64,000 nucleotides of DNA from Kitagawia praeruptora. Its lineage: Eukaryota; Streptophyta; Magnoliopsida; Apiales; Apiaceae. A model generated the notes under the pieces. It did not search any database and had not been told where the DNA came from. It was given only the letters and a program-made list of their open reading frames with translations. A program made the translations under genes and the position numbers. The DNA lies in the NCBI GenBank assembly GCA_037693485.1, contig CM075348.1:14614501-14678500 (forward strand), given 5' to 3'. Positions within the stretch are counted from its first letter, which is position 1. Each line of letters begins with the position of its first letter. Shown here piece after piece: positions 13,379 through 23,074 of this stretch.

Positions 13379-13865
13379 AGACATGTAAGTATTGTTTAGT
13401 TTGGCATGGGGGTTGTTGCTTAGTTCATCATGTGCATCTAAAGTGATAAAAGTCCAAAGGTTTGACCGTTTTTCGCGTTGGCTGTTTTTTGGTCTGCCGA
13501 CCGTGATTGGTACGCTTTCTTTTGTTTCTAGATCTTTTGTTTTTTACTATTATTTTTCTTTCTTTGACTTTTTTTTTCAAATTCTTTTTTTGACTTTAAT
13601 ATTCCACACCATCATCTTTTTAAAATTAAAATTTATAAATTCAATATATTTACGAGATTACTCAAATTATAAGTTTGAATTCGATATTCAATTATTTTGA
13701 GATTTGTTAAAAAATATTAATTATTTATAAATTATTTAAATTTAATTATTTTAAAAAAAAATGTCTTCGGATAGGATCTTAAATAATAAACCCCTAAATT
13801 ACGATTCCAACCAATCTCTCGATGGATTATCACCAAAAAAAAAAAAAAATATTACTCCACTTATA
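13379..13865. other. Intergenic, T-rich then AT-rich
   Basis: Upstream side of the esterase gene. The open frame at 13392-13700 is a T-run artefact (many Phe codons). No feature supported. Confidence 0.5.
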
Positions 13866-14124
13866 CTCCCTCTGTCCCTTAAAACTCGTCCCATCTCGGC
13901 CGGACACGTTTGCCAACGCACACTTTTGATCGTTAATATCTTCAATTTCGTATTAGTTTTAAATATAAAAACTTTACTGTATTAAAGTACTCATAAATAC
14001 GAATCCAACAAGATCACTCATGACTATATTTGATCTTATAGATTAGACGTAAATTAGCAATTTATCTCATGTTATGAACAGGACCGACAAATCAAATGGG
14101 AAGAACAAATAGGGACAGAGGAAG
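13866..14124. mobile_element. Stowaway-type MITE (Tc1/mariner)
   Basis: Left end CTCCCTCTGTCCC and right end the complement of CTTCCTCTGTCCC, flanked by TA on both sides (13864-13865 and 14125-14126). About 259 bp, no ORF, AT-rich interior. The ends match the Stowaway consensus CTCCCTCCGTCCC and TA target. Confidence 0.88.
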
Positions 14125-14137
14125 TACTTATTAGAAA

Positions 14138-14452
14138 GGGTCCTGGTCCCTGACAATCATTTGTCAGGGACCGGTTATTTAACAATCGGTTCCTAAATTA
14201 TTGGATCGTTGATCCAACGGTCCCCCTGGATTACAAAATTTTTTTACTGTCCGCTATAATTTTTCGTGGATAGGCAGATTGCCTGTCCGCGGAAATTTTC
14301 CACGGATAGGCAATCTGCCTATCCGCGGAAAATTATAACGGACAGTAATTTTTTTTTTTTTAATCTCAGCCGTTGGATCAACGATCCAACGGCTGTGAAA
14401 CCGATTGTTAAATAACCGGTCCCTGACAAATGATTGTCAGGGACCAAAACCC
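14138..14452. mobile_element. Foldback Mutator-like MITE, 315 bp
   Basis: Nearly the whole element is one palindrome. The arms begin GGGTCCTGGTCCCTGACAAT and GGGTTTTGGTCCCTGACAAT and continue through GTCAGGGACCGG, the GTTGGATC.ACGATCCAACGG block and a TATCCGCGGAAA centre near 14295. A 9-bp direct repeat TATTAGAAA flanks it (14129-14137 and 14453-14461), typical of Mutator-like insertion. It sits 13 bp from the end of the Stowaway element. Confidence 0.9.
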
Positions 14453-14461
14453 TATTAGAAA

Positions 14462-14994
14462 ATGTCGAATGGGGTATGTTCTTTTTTAAAGACTTAATAC
14501 ATATGCATGTGTATGTTGAGAATAGGCCTTTTGAAGTGGTCAATGTAACCAAACGAGTGCTTCCTTAGAAACAAGTTCTTGAAGCTGTCCCCTGAGCCAC
14601 ATGTAGAGAAATAGAATCTTGAACTTTCTTTGGTAGTCAAGCTAGCTTTGGTTGTCATGAGTGACTAATATGCTCTCACCCATCCAGAATTTTTAGAGAT
14701 TGGCGCTGGTGTGTTGAAAATTAATAGCCACCCCACTTGATTCTTCGATATGAAACATGGCAGTACGTAATCCAGATTCTAGAGGATCCAACTAATTCAT
14801 ACTATAATAAAATGTAATTCATAATATATTTATCTTGATAAAAAATTCTACGATATTTTCCAACTTTGTCCATGTAACGTTTACATATAGCTGGATGTCC
14901 ATTTCTACATGAATATTACAGTTTCTGATTCTCATTCTTTGAGATGTGTACCAGCCTAGGATTTCACAATCCTTAACAAGATGCAGAGAGGAGA
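14462..14994. other. Intergenic / HD-Zip 3' flank
   Basis: No gene seen. Probably carries the 3' UTR of the HD-Zip II gene ending at 14995. Confidence 0.5.
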
Positions 14995-16161
14995 TCAGAG
15001 TGAAATTTGACGAGATACAGAACTGGTAATTGTCTCACAGAAAGCACATATGGTAAGGTTTGCTGGCGCCAAGGATTGCATGCCAGATAATGGCGTAATC
15101 CCCTTCCCTTGAGTTGCTTTCAGCTGTTGCACTTCCCTTTGGAGCCTCCTGTTTTCGTCTTTCAATTTTTCTAAACAGTTCTTCAGCATTTCACAATCCA
15201 TCTCAGTTTGCTTCAGCTTATTTCTGTTTTTTTTCCCGAAAACAGTACAAAGATTAGGAAACAATTTGCAAATTTAACCTGATGTGTGATTTGTGAATAA
15301 TTACGCGTATTGTAAAACAATTGTTGCTGATATCTACAAATTAAAACTCAAACAAGATGTCCAACTCTCATCATGTACAAAGTATGCATGGAGTAGCCAG
15401 GGTGATTGTTCGGAGAAGACGACATTGGGCTATAATAATGAAGGATAGTTTGTATTTGTACCTTGCTCTCCTGTTCTGGTACCATACTTCTACTTGTCGC
15501 GGTCTTAGATTAAGGCGTCTAGCCAATGCTTGCTTATGAGTCTGATGAATATTAAGGTAAACAAGGCATTAATATCTCATCATGTCATATAATCGATGCA
15601 TTCTCTCGGTAACAAGAGGTTGGTTGAGAGTCGTTTAAGCTTAATTACCCTGAGACATGCTTGTGACTCTCGGTAACAAATTTGTAACGTATGTAGGAGA
15701 ACATGATATTCAATAAAATTGAAAAGAGTACTTACAAGATTAAGAGTGCTATGATCCTTGAAACTATCTTCTAAAATACGAGACTGATATCTATCAAGTT
15801 TGAGTTTCTTTCTCACTGCACTTTCATCTTCATCTTGATCATGATCAAGTACTAGTCTTCCGACTCCCAATGCATGAATACTGCTGGTATGGACATCCTT
15901 TTTACTCTTTGTAAAATCGGAGTTAGAAAGCGACGAAGCTACACTGATCGAAGAGACCTGCCTTTCCAGAACAACAGATCTTGACTCAACATCTACTTTA
16001 CTTCTCGGCTCAAGGGACAAGGCCAGATTGAGAGATGGGAAATATCGATGATCATCAGACTCTGACGACGAAATTTGTGAATTATTTCGATGTTTAGGCC
16101 TCTCCGAATAGTCTAAGCCAAGACTAAGCAAGCCTGAGTAGGAAAGATCCTCAAAGTTCAT
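14995..16161 (-). CDS. HD-Zip class II homeobox-leucine zipper protein
   Basis: Three exons, complement(14995..15223, 15462..15541, 15736..16161), 244 aa. An EAR-type repression motif LNLALSL lies at residues 44-50. The homeodomain starts at RKKLKLDRYQSRILEDSF and crosses two introns through LNLRPRQVEVWYQNRRAR. The leucine zipper follows at once (KLKQTEMDCEMLKNCLEKL). A CAFCE box near the C-terminus replaces the usual CPSCE redox box. Class II members repress transcription in shade avoidance, auxin response and leaf polarity. The invariant WFQNRR helix-3 motif reads WYQNRR here, and the position after RAR is Asn where most relatives have Thr. Both are unusual. The introns match the class II arrangement. 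Confidence 0.93.
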
Positions 16162-16366
16162 GGTGAATGAAATTTAAGATACAAAAACTTGATCTTAGTG
16201 ATCAATGCATTTATATTAAAGGTGATAATACAAAATGAATCTAGCTAGGTAGTAGACTCGTGAACTTTGAAAAAATGAAGATAATCCATATCATTAGCCG
16301 TCTTCGTATATCTTAATTAAGTTGACAAACGTTTATCAGGCAGGTAAGAATATTGTAGGTGAAGAG

Positions 16367-16377
16367 AATATATAGAT
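16367..16377 (-). promoter_or_regulatory. Candidate TATA box of the HD-Zip II gene
   Basis: The minus strand reads TCTATATATTC about 205 bp upstream of the ATG at 16161. A weaker AATATAAATG near 16210 is closer. I cannot decide between them from sequence alone. Confidence 0.3.
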
Positions 16378-16600
16378 GTTAGAGGTGACACTGACACATG
16401 GATTTGTCATTTTCTCCTAGTAAGCTTCTGCGCCCCTGAAAAATACAAGAAAGAAAATGATTAGGCTCCAATCATCTTTGTTGTTTTTAGACAAAATTTT
16501 AGGATTATCAGTAGTAATTGTGCTTAGTATTACCGTGGTGGATGGTCTAACTCAAACGATTGTTAATGGCATATTTTACTTCGATAAAAGTAGGATCTAA

Positions 16601-16961
16601 GAGCATTCACAATGCAAGGCCAGTTTATGCATGGGGACACTAGAAGTGGACTTGGGCACTGGACATTTGCTATTTTTGCGTTGGAGCTGGCCAGGAAAAA
16701 CAGGGCATGCCCTCTACGGTGGCCATGGCCAACTCTGTAAACTTGTCAGTTTTATTACTTTTCTGTTTTAGTTAGCTGCATTGTAGTTGTATTTGGTAAT
16801 AAAAAAAACATTAAAGTCACCCACTAACTACTTAACTAGAGGCCACCCGATAGTTGCATTGGAGAAGAAATTAATTTTCTTTGGCCATCCCACTTCCTTC
16901 CTACGTGGCACTGAATTCTGACAAAAATAAGAGGTAACCGGCCTAAGCATTGCAGATGCTC
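16601..16961. mobile_element. PIF/Harbinger (Tourist-like) MITE, 361 bp
   Basis: Ends GAGCATTCACAATGC and, on the other strand, GAGCATCTGCAATGC. A 3-bp TAA target duplication is present at 16598-16600 and 16962-16964. The GAGCATCTCCAATG-type end with TAA target is characteristic. The interior has no ORF. Confidence 0.8.
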
Positions 16962-16964
16962 TAA

Positions 16965-17434
16965 TGTATTCATTCTATAAGATATTTTGTAATAATCGTT
17001 TGTTCTGGATCCTATTAACATAAAAGTAAATTTTAGTTTTCACATTTTATAATTTAACTTTTCGATTTGGTTTTAAATGAATTCCAAGAATTGCTGGGCA
17101 TATCACGAACACGAGTCCTTTATAATATACCAAACATACATTTAACTTGTTTTAATTGTTTGTAAGAAGTAAAGACTTTGTACGAATGCTCCAAAAAACA
17201 TTGAATTCAAGGTGAATTGTTCATGTGATTAATTGTATATTTCTATGTCGTAGTTAGTTAGAGAATAATAGGACAATGACTTAAAGGTGAGAGTGTTGTT
17301 TAGGTACATCCCCTTGCATATAAATTTAGATAATACGGTTTACAAACAAATTAAACATGGGTTTTTACTTTTTAGGTTGGAACATGATTGAATTTATCTT
17401 AATACAATATTAAGAAGATTACATAATACGAATA
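16965..17434. other. Intergenic, no gene seen
   Basis: AT-rich spacer between the Tourist-like MITE and the retrotransposon. The last five bases (17430-17434, GAATA) are the left copy of the retrotransposon target duplication. Confidence 0.6.
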
Positions 17435-17760
17435 TGCTATAGATTAGTTACTCCACACAAATGGACACAACCATTCATAATAATAATCGGCTGTTTGATT
17501 AACTAAACTCTAAGGAAATTACAATAAATAGATATGACTCGACTTGCAATTACAAGATGAACTATCATCGCAACCCTAGCCTATGCCACATTCGAGAGGG
17601 GCGCTCTCCACAGTCTACTCAACACATAAAATACAATTCATTCGATAACCCCCCCCCCTGTTACTTGTTTCCTGCATATATAACTCTACTTTTCTGGACT
17701 GAGCCTGGGCCTGTCTCTTGTAACTTGAGAGTCCAGATGAGTTTGGGCCAGTGCATAGCA
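17435..17760 (-). repeat. 3' LTR of the gene-capturing retrotransposon
   Basis: Starts TGCTATAGATTAG and ends GTGCATAGCA as read on the plus strand. Same length as the partner at 21997-22322. Its divergence from the partner includes a run of ten C near 17650 that is shorter and interrupted in the other copy. Confidence 0.93.
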
Positions 17761-19453
17761 TTACCCCGCCCCCAAGAACGACCTTGTCCTCAAGGTCAGT
17801 TCAAACTGTCCAAAATGCTTGTACATGAAGGGACGAAATGTGTGGCACCCTTCTCCTCTGTAACACAGAGGCCCTTCTGGATTTTTCTTACAGTCCTCCC
17901 TACGGTAGAAACAACTGTCCAGAAAGGCACCTTGTTGAGCCGCAACCTGTGCAGTAGCTGGAAGATTCTTCATCTGGAAATCTACTTGGGACAAAGCTAG
18001 TTTAAATTCTTCAATATTCAATGCTAAAGCTTCTTTCAATTTCATTTGATAAGAGCTTCCATCTCCGTCCTGTAATTTCAACTTGTCAAGCTCATTTGCG
18101 GAGCAGCCAACTACATTCTCAGCTTGATCATTAAAAAAAGACAGCAAGGCTTCACCACTTGCATCAGAAACTTTTGCAACCATTATATATCTCAAATTGC
18201 ATTCATCATCATTCTTCTGGCATCCTTCACACCAAAATCCAGACCCGAGAGCTTCAGTAACTTTCTTGTTGCATGTCTTGCAAGCTCGGTACCACATTGA
18301 CTGATCTGGCTTGATAAAGCTTATGTAACCCTTGGTACTGAAAAATACAGGCTTCTCCTCACCCAAGGATGGGTTAGATGTTATGTACGAAAGAGGTACT
18401 CTATCGGCATACAGGGATCGACCTCCACTCTTGGAAGAGGGGCTCAAGTCAGTGCCTACAGAAGTCATTGGACTTTGTTTACCTTTAGAATCATACCAGG
18501 ATTTCAACTTTTTAGATTCGGGTGTCTCTGGATTCACCACAATAACACTTCTGCTCAAAGCAGACAATGACACACCTTGGAAGTCCCCAACTTTTAAGGA
18601 TTTCATTGCAACTACAGGAGATTGATCAGCAATGACCAACAGTTCTTGTCCAACAGAGGTAGCAAGATCATTCCATAATGAAACCACAACAGTCTTCTTA
18701 CTCTCATCAGCAATAGTTATGTCACGTTTGGGGATATTCTCATTGTTGCTTTTTTTCCGTATACTCATGGTGGGGGATACACTTTGCACCACACCAATGA
18801 CGTCCACAAGCTCGGAGTTATTGACATGTAATCCCAACTGGTTAATAGGAACAAAATTAAATTTTGTTTCCGGAATGAAAGTTCCTTCTTCAATTGCCTC
18901 TTCTACTACTGAATTATCATTCAAGGTCATCTCATAATCATTCTGTACAGTCTTGAACTGCTTGTTAGCAACTTTTAGAGTTCCCTTTGATATGTAATAG
19001 GCCTTCCCAAGTTGAAACCTGTCATAGAATTTCTTAGCAGACTCATTGAACATTGTTGCTTGAATTTGGGTACCATCTTCATCTGTCAACTCTACATTGA
19101 AAACACAGCCTTCCCCTCTAGCATTCTTATAGTTGCGCATGTTTCTTTTGTTTGTAACCCGAACCTTTATGGTCCAGTTTCCTTGATATGGATTCAAAGA
19201 AATAAGTGGATGAACTCTCCGCGTCATTGTCATTCGTGCAGAAGGGGCCATATTTCCAGTTTGTTCATGAACTATTTGTGCGGCTGATTTCGTAAATATT
19301 TCTTGCATTGGCTTTAAAACAATTCCAAGACCTTGCATATTATTGGCCTCCACGTCCAGTTTGGGCTTCTTCAGAATCCTTATTTCTTCATTTTTCACCT
19401 CATCAACAATTTCTGCTTCAAGCGGAGGAGACACAACCTCACATTTTGTTACG
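17761..19453 (-). CDS. Captured RPA70 (RPA1A-like), main 3' part: DBD-A, -B and -C
   Basis: One uninterrupted frame of more than 550 codons that begins, before the solo LTR, at the piece 20515-20804. RPA70 is the large subunit of the heterotrimeric single-strand DNA-binding complex used in replication and repair. Visible parts are the linker, DBD-A (HPLISLNPYQGNWTIKVRVT, GEGCVFNVEL), DBD-B (IGVVQSVSPTMSIR, VSLWNDLA) and DBD-C with its zinc-binding C4 (ACKTCNKK and WCEGC). The family residues are intact. The last ~14 residues (QFELTLRTRSFLGAG) read through retrotransposon 3' sequence up to the TAA at the LTR edge. The ORF has no stop over 1.69 kb and no intron. The first Met-like codon of this segment alone (19434) is GTG; the true start lies upstream in the other piece. 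Confidence 0.92.
17762..17775 (-). other. Polypurine tract
   Basis: The minus strand reads TTGGGGGCGGGGTA immediately before the 3' LTR. It is preceded by TTGAGGACAAGGTCG, a sequence commonly seen at the 3' end of plant LTR elements. It primes plus-strand DNA synthesis. Confidence 0.75.
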
Positions 19454-19458
19454 ATCAG

Positions 19459-20514
19459 TGTTGGGATTTATGGGTGATAGCATAGAGACAACTTAACTAT
19501 ATTTCCCTGTGCTTAGTTTTTACTAAGTTGAACATACTGTCACAGCCAGAGTATGTCTTCATATTCGAATAATTGCTGTCATGTAATAATTGTATGATTT
19601 GGGAGAAGTTCATACATTTGTTCAAGCCTCAAGGAATACATCCAGAAGACAGCAAGAATAAAGGTTACTGTCATGTCCCTGACAGTAAAGTTACAAGAAG
19701 ACAAATATTGCAAAGTCACGACAAAGCTACATCTGACAGCAACATTGGCCGAAGCAAGAGACAGTAACATTCTCACACTTGACAGCAAGTCTGGAGTTCC
19801 GACAGCAACATTGGCGGGAGCTCGTACTGTCAACCACTGAATATTCCTTTGACAGCAGACTCTGCGGTTAAGGTTACTATCACCTTGAATTATTTGAATT
19901 GGGTATTTTCTCAGTCAAAGCCCGTGACAGGTTACATGTTCAAGAAACAGATTTGTTGCAACACACTATCGTTTGTAGCAGACCAGCAAGACTACGACAG
20001 AAGCTTAAGAGATTCACAAGACAAAGCTGGTCAATTCGAGGAGTATGTAATATCCACATCTACTAGAATTGTATTAGCTAGAAATATAAAGAATCTAGGT
20101 TGCTTTACTTATAAGGTTTATCCTGTCTGTATAGCAATTTGGGAAAGTCACATGGGTGTGCAAATTGTAATGAGCTGCCACTTGAAAACGACAACAGCTC
20201 AACACGCCATGCGATAGGGACAACAGAGTATCTTAGTCTACTTAGATACATCTTAAATTCTTTTCTATTCATGTACGCACACGAAACAATCTGTATCTCT
20301 TGAGATATCGAAGCTGGAGAAACACTATCTCCAGGTTGTAGCAACATTTCACACAAAATAAATAAAACATTTATTTTGTGAGAAATCTTGTTTTACTTAT
20401 TGCTTGCATACATCTATTGATAATCTATAATCTTTATTTTCGTTGTTGATTTAAAGATTCAATTTTATCAGTATTGCATTCAACCCCCCCTTCTGCAATA
20501 CTCCGGAACCAACA
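19459..20514. mobile_element. Solo LTR, 1056 bp, nested inside the captured RPA70
   Basis: Begins TGTTGGGATTTA and ends GGAACCAACA, with perfect TGTTGG/CCAACA ends. It is flanked by a 5-bp duplication ATCAG (19454-19458 and 20515-20519). No internal domain or second LTR is present, so it is a recombined solo LTR. It contains several scattered copies of a GACAGCAACATTGGC-type motif at 19660-19840. Confidence 0.9.
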
Positions 20515-20804
20515 ATCAGGTACTTCTTATTCTTGAGAGGAATGTCGTTAAGAGTGTAATCGAGAATACGAATAAGTCCCAAGTTCTGAATGTTCCCAGA
20601 GTTAACTTCATTCGACAAGCTAGATGGAAACATGCCATCAAGCTTCATCTTCCCATCATTAGCTACAAACCTGAAGCGGCTATTTCCAGTAAGTTTGAGA
20701 TCAAGAACTTGAACAACAATTTCCGGAAAGTCAGAAGAAGATGAATCTGGAGATGGGTTTGCCATAATCACTGAGATTACATCTGGGCTCACTGTATTCA
20801 CCAT
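20515..20804 (-). CDS. Captured RPA70, 5' part: start codon and RPA1N domain
   Basis: Starts at an ATG (MVNTVSPDVISVIMANPSP) and covers the N-terminal OB fold (VQVLDLKLTGNSRFRFVAND, ILDYTLNDIPLKNKKYLIV). In intact RPA70 this domain recruits checkpoint and repair proteins. Removing the solo LTR and one ATCAG gives 290 + 1693 = 1983 nt, an exact multiple of three, and the protein passes from YLIV straight into TKCEVVSP as in plant RPA1A. So the capture held a complete ORF (about 645 family residues plus a short tail) before the solo-LTR parent landed. Upstream it stays in frame with the kinase fragment through the few residues EICVVLEEEK, which look like former RPA 5' UTR. Confidence 0.9.
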
Positions 20805-20834
20805 CTTCTCCTCCTCTAAAACTACACAAATTTC

Positions 20835-21056
20835 ACCCTCCAACTTAATGACATTTGGATGGTTAAGCCTACGCAGAATAGAAATTTCCCGAGCCATAAA
20901 GCGAACACTTTCTTGCTCATAATTATCGAATCGCACCTTCTTCAGAGCAACTATCATCCCGGTGTCTAGGTTACTTGCCCTGTATACACTGCTGTACGTG
21001 CCCTGTCCAATCTTCATAGCCTTATGCATATTCCAGCCGTCAAACCCTTCTCCAAC
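20835..21056 (-). pseudogene. Captured fragment of a CDK-like (CRK-type) protein kinase N-lobe
   Basis: About 74 codons from VGEGFDGW through NVIKLEG. It contains the glycine-rich loop (IGQGTYSSVYRA), the catalytic Lys in VALKKVRF and the alpha-C segment ESVRFMAREISILRRLNHPN. It lacks the HRD, DFG and everything C-terminal, so it cannot phosphorylate. It matches the plant family of CDK9/12-like kinases (At1g54610 type). The break after KLEG looks like an exon boundary of the donor (inference). It is in frame with the RPA70 start downstream. Confidence 0.88.
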
Positions 21057-21407
21057 ATCATTCATCCCAGAAAATTTTCCATACTCATTTTCATGAAACT
21101 TGTACGAAATAGTTTTATCAAACATAGCTACTTGGTCGGGAGTATTTACACTTACAACCTTATCACGCTTTTTCGAAAGCCTCAGCGTAATGGTAGAACC
21201 ATTTCCACCAGAATCAATAAATCCCTTGCTAACAGTTGTGAGAGTGATGTTAAAAGCTTCATCAATTAAAACAGAGTTTCTATCAGGACTTACCTTAAAT
21301 ACCTGTTGTGCCGAGAATTCAGTATTGTAGATATAAGATGGCATTGGTGGAGGTGGTTCTGTAATGTGGAACAGGTGTGGTGGTGCGGGCAATGGTCTAT
21401 ACTCCAC
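21057..21407 (-). CDS. Unidentified coding-like segment in front of the captured kinase
   Basis: 117 codons in the same frame as the kinase, starting after a stop at 21408-21410. It is Pro-rich at first (PLPAPPHLFHITEPPPPMP), then NTEFSAQQVFKVSPDRNSVL and STITLRLSKKRDKVVS. I do not recognise a family. It may be a piece of a third captured gene or of the element's own gag region. The frame begins at GTG with no ATG near, so independent translation is doubtful. Confidence 0.4.
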
Positions 21408-21764
21408 TTAATCATGCGGGTTAGCAGTGACAACACTTAGCGTACCACCACCAGGCCCCCAACCTGAGCCCTCTCCAACGATCCCAATTCCAAAAGCATC
21501 CTTCCCAATCCTCTTCCCCAATTCATCATAACCTACCAAATTAAGGTTTAAACCAGGTGAAAATTTAGGGTCCATACCTGGTGAACCCATCAGTCCCTTT
21601 GAAGCCATTCTCGGTCGATTGTCCCTTGCTCCTATCATATCCCCCTTCCGAGTCTCAACATTTTTGACAAACTCATAAGTATCCTCCTCCAAAACTCTCT
21701 CAGGACTTCCATCAAACACCTTCCCTGCATACCCCAGTTGACACACAGCTTCCACATCGATCAT
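21408..21764 (-). CDS. Unidentified ORF, 118 aa, in retrotransposon 5' region
   Basis: Starts with ATG (MIDVEAVCQLGYAGKVFDGS) and ends with a TAA that alone separates it from the next in-frame segment. It is Gly-rich near the end (GEGSGWGPGGGTLS). No domain recognised. It shares one reading frame with the gag-position ORF upstream and the kinase-RPA70 frame downstream, so two stop codons divide what may once have been a single long frame. Confidence 0.4.
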   Translation of the reverse strand: MIDVEAVCQLGYAGKVFDGSPERVLEEDTYEFVKNVETRKGDMIGARDNRPRMASKGLMGSPGMDPKFSPGLNLNLVGYDELGKRIGKDAFGIGIVGEGSGWGPGGGTLSVVTANPHD

Positions 21765-21779
21765 TTCTTCCTTGTCAAA

Positions 21780-21971
21780 CTACGAATTTCTAGCACAATC
21801 GCTGTGTATCTTCTGAGCCTCAACCTCTGCACCCCGTTTCTTTGTGGCCGTGGTTTGGTGTTCCCACGAAAATTCGTCCAAAGCGCGGAGCATCGACTCC
21901 GTGGCCTTCTCAAAGGCCTTATCAATCGCCTCCTTCAATCTTTCGGCAAAATCTGTCATCTGCTCGCCCAT
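21780..21971 (-). CDS. Short gag-position ORF of the retrotransposon, 63 aa
   Basis: The first ATG downstream of the primer site starts MGEQMTDFAERLKEAIDKAF, an amphipathic helical segment rich in Glu, Lys and Ala. It ends at a TAG (21780-21782). The position is where gag begins in plant LTR elements. No CCHC knuckle is present. It is in frame with the ORF that follows at 21764. Confidence 0.4.
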   Translation of the reverse strand: MGEQMTDFAERLKEAIDKAFEKATESMLRALDEFSWEHQTTATKKRGAEVEAQKIHSDCARNS

Positions 21972-21982
21972 TAGATCGTACA

Positions 21983-21994
21983 GCTCTGATACCA
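21983..21994 (-). other. Primer-binding site, tRNA-iMet type
   Basis: The minus strand reads TGGTATCAGAGC, complementary to the 3' end of initiator methionine tRNA, two bases inside the 5' LTR. It fixes the element's direction as leftward. Confidence 0.92.
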
Positions 21995-21996
21995 AT

Positions 21997-22322
21997 TGCT
22001 ATAGATTAGCTACTCCACACAACTGAACAAAACAATTGATAATAATAACTGGTTGTTTGATTAACTAAACTCCAAGGAAATTACAATAAATAGATATGAC
22101 TCGACTTGCAATTACAAGATGAATTATAATCGCAACCGTAGCCTATGCCACATTCGAGAGGGGCGCTCTCCACAGTCTACTCTTAACACACAAAACACAA
22201 TTCATTTGAAAACCCCCTCCTGTGACTTGTTTCCTGCATATATAACTCTACTTTTCTGGACTGAACCTGGGCCTGTCTCTTGTAACTTGAAAGTCCAGAT
22301 GAGTTTGGGCAAGTGCATAGCA
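21997..22322 (-). repeat. 5' LTR of the gene-capturing retrotransposon
   Basis: Partner of 17435-17760, same length, same TGCTATAG...GCATAGCA ends. It is followed on the plus strand by GAATA, the right target duplication. Confidence 0.93.
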
Positions 22323-22327
22323 GAATA

Positions 22328-23074
22328 TCTTCTAGACATGTATCACGAAAATCTCTAAAGCGTGTTACATAGTATTACACAGAAAGTGCAATTTTATTTT
22401 GCACAACGACGAAAAGATTACCACACGCTCGCATGCTGACATGATATTTGTATGATATCTAATTCTTTCAATTTTCTTCCGTCCCATTTTTCATGTTTCG
22501 AAATAAGATATATTCATATTGCATTTTTAAACTTAAACAAAATTTGGGTTCATCGATTTTTTGGGATATCATGTAATTATCGTGTACTAAAAATATGAAT
22601 ATTTTAGGATAGCATGCAATTGCCGTATACTAAATATATTATAACAACTGCACCAAACCATAAATCAGCTAATTAGATTCTACTTATTAATTAAATTATA
22701 ATTGTTTATCATCCATCAATCATTATGATTAAATCTAAGTCGTACCATTAAATATTGGGTTGATAAGGTTGCTCCTACCATGGCACCAACATTCCTAATC
22801 ATTTTAGTATCAACAAATTAGCTCCAATTAGTAGTGTAATTTATTAGTGGCTTATTTTGTATATTAAAAGTTTTTTTGATTGTGTTCGTCCCAGCTGATG
22901 ACCTCCCAATTTTTCACATTTGGGATGGAGGTTTGACATGCATTTAAAAATTTATATAAAGTATAGTTTTATAAAAAAAAATTTAACTTTTTTCTTTTAA
23001 ATAAAATTTTAATATTTAAGTTTTTATCCAAAAAAATTGAAAATAATTTATGAAATTATACATTATACATTCCG
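22328..23074. other. Intergenic AT-rich spacer
   Basis: No gene. Near 22478-22500 there is TTCCGTCCCATTTTTCATG, which resembles a lone Stowaway terminus without a partner. Confidence 0.5.

Larger units (their letters stand above)
17435..22322 (-). mobile_element. Non-autonomous LTR retrotransposon with captured kinase and RPA70 sequences
   Basis: 4888 bp, transcribed leftward. The two LTRs (17435-17760 and 21997-22322) are each 326 bp, begin TG and end CA, and are flanked by a 5-bp duplication GAATA (17430-17434 and 22323-22327). The primer site is TGGTATCAGAGC next to the right LTR (tRNA-iMet type). A purine tract precedes the left LTR. The interior has no protease, integrase or reverse transcriptase. 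Instead it runs from a short gag-position ORF to unknown coding sequence, a kinase fragment and a full RPA70. The LTRs differ at about two dozen sites by eye, so the insertion is not recent. A solo LTR inserted later at 19459-20514. Confidence 0.93.

Noticed and set aside
17761..19434. Ordinary RPA70 host gene
   Set aside because: It has no introns, lies between LTRs with primer site and target duplication, and is fused to a kinase fragment, so it is a captured copy.
21738..22358. Several plus-strand ORFs around the right LTR
   Set aside because: They read LTR sequence or the antisense of the element's own frames. Several start at non-ATG codons.
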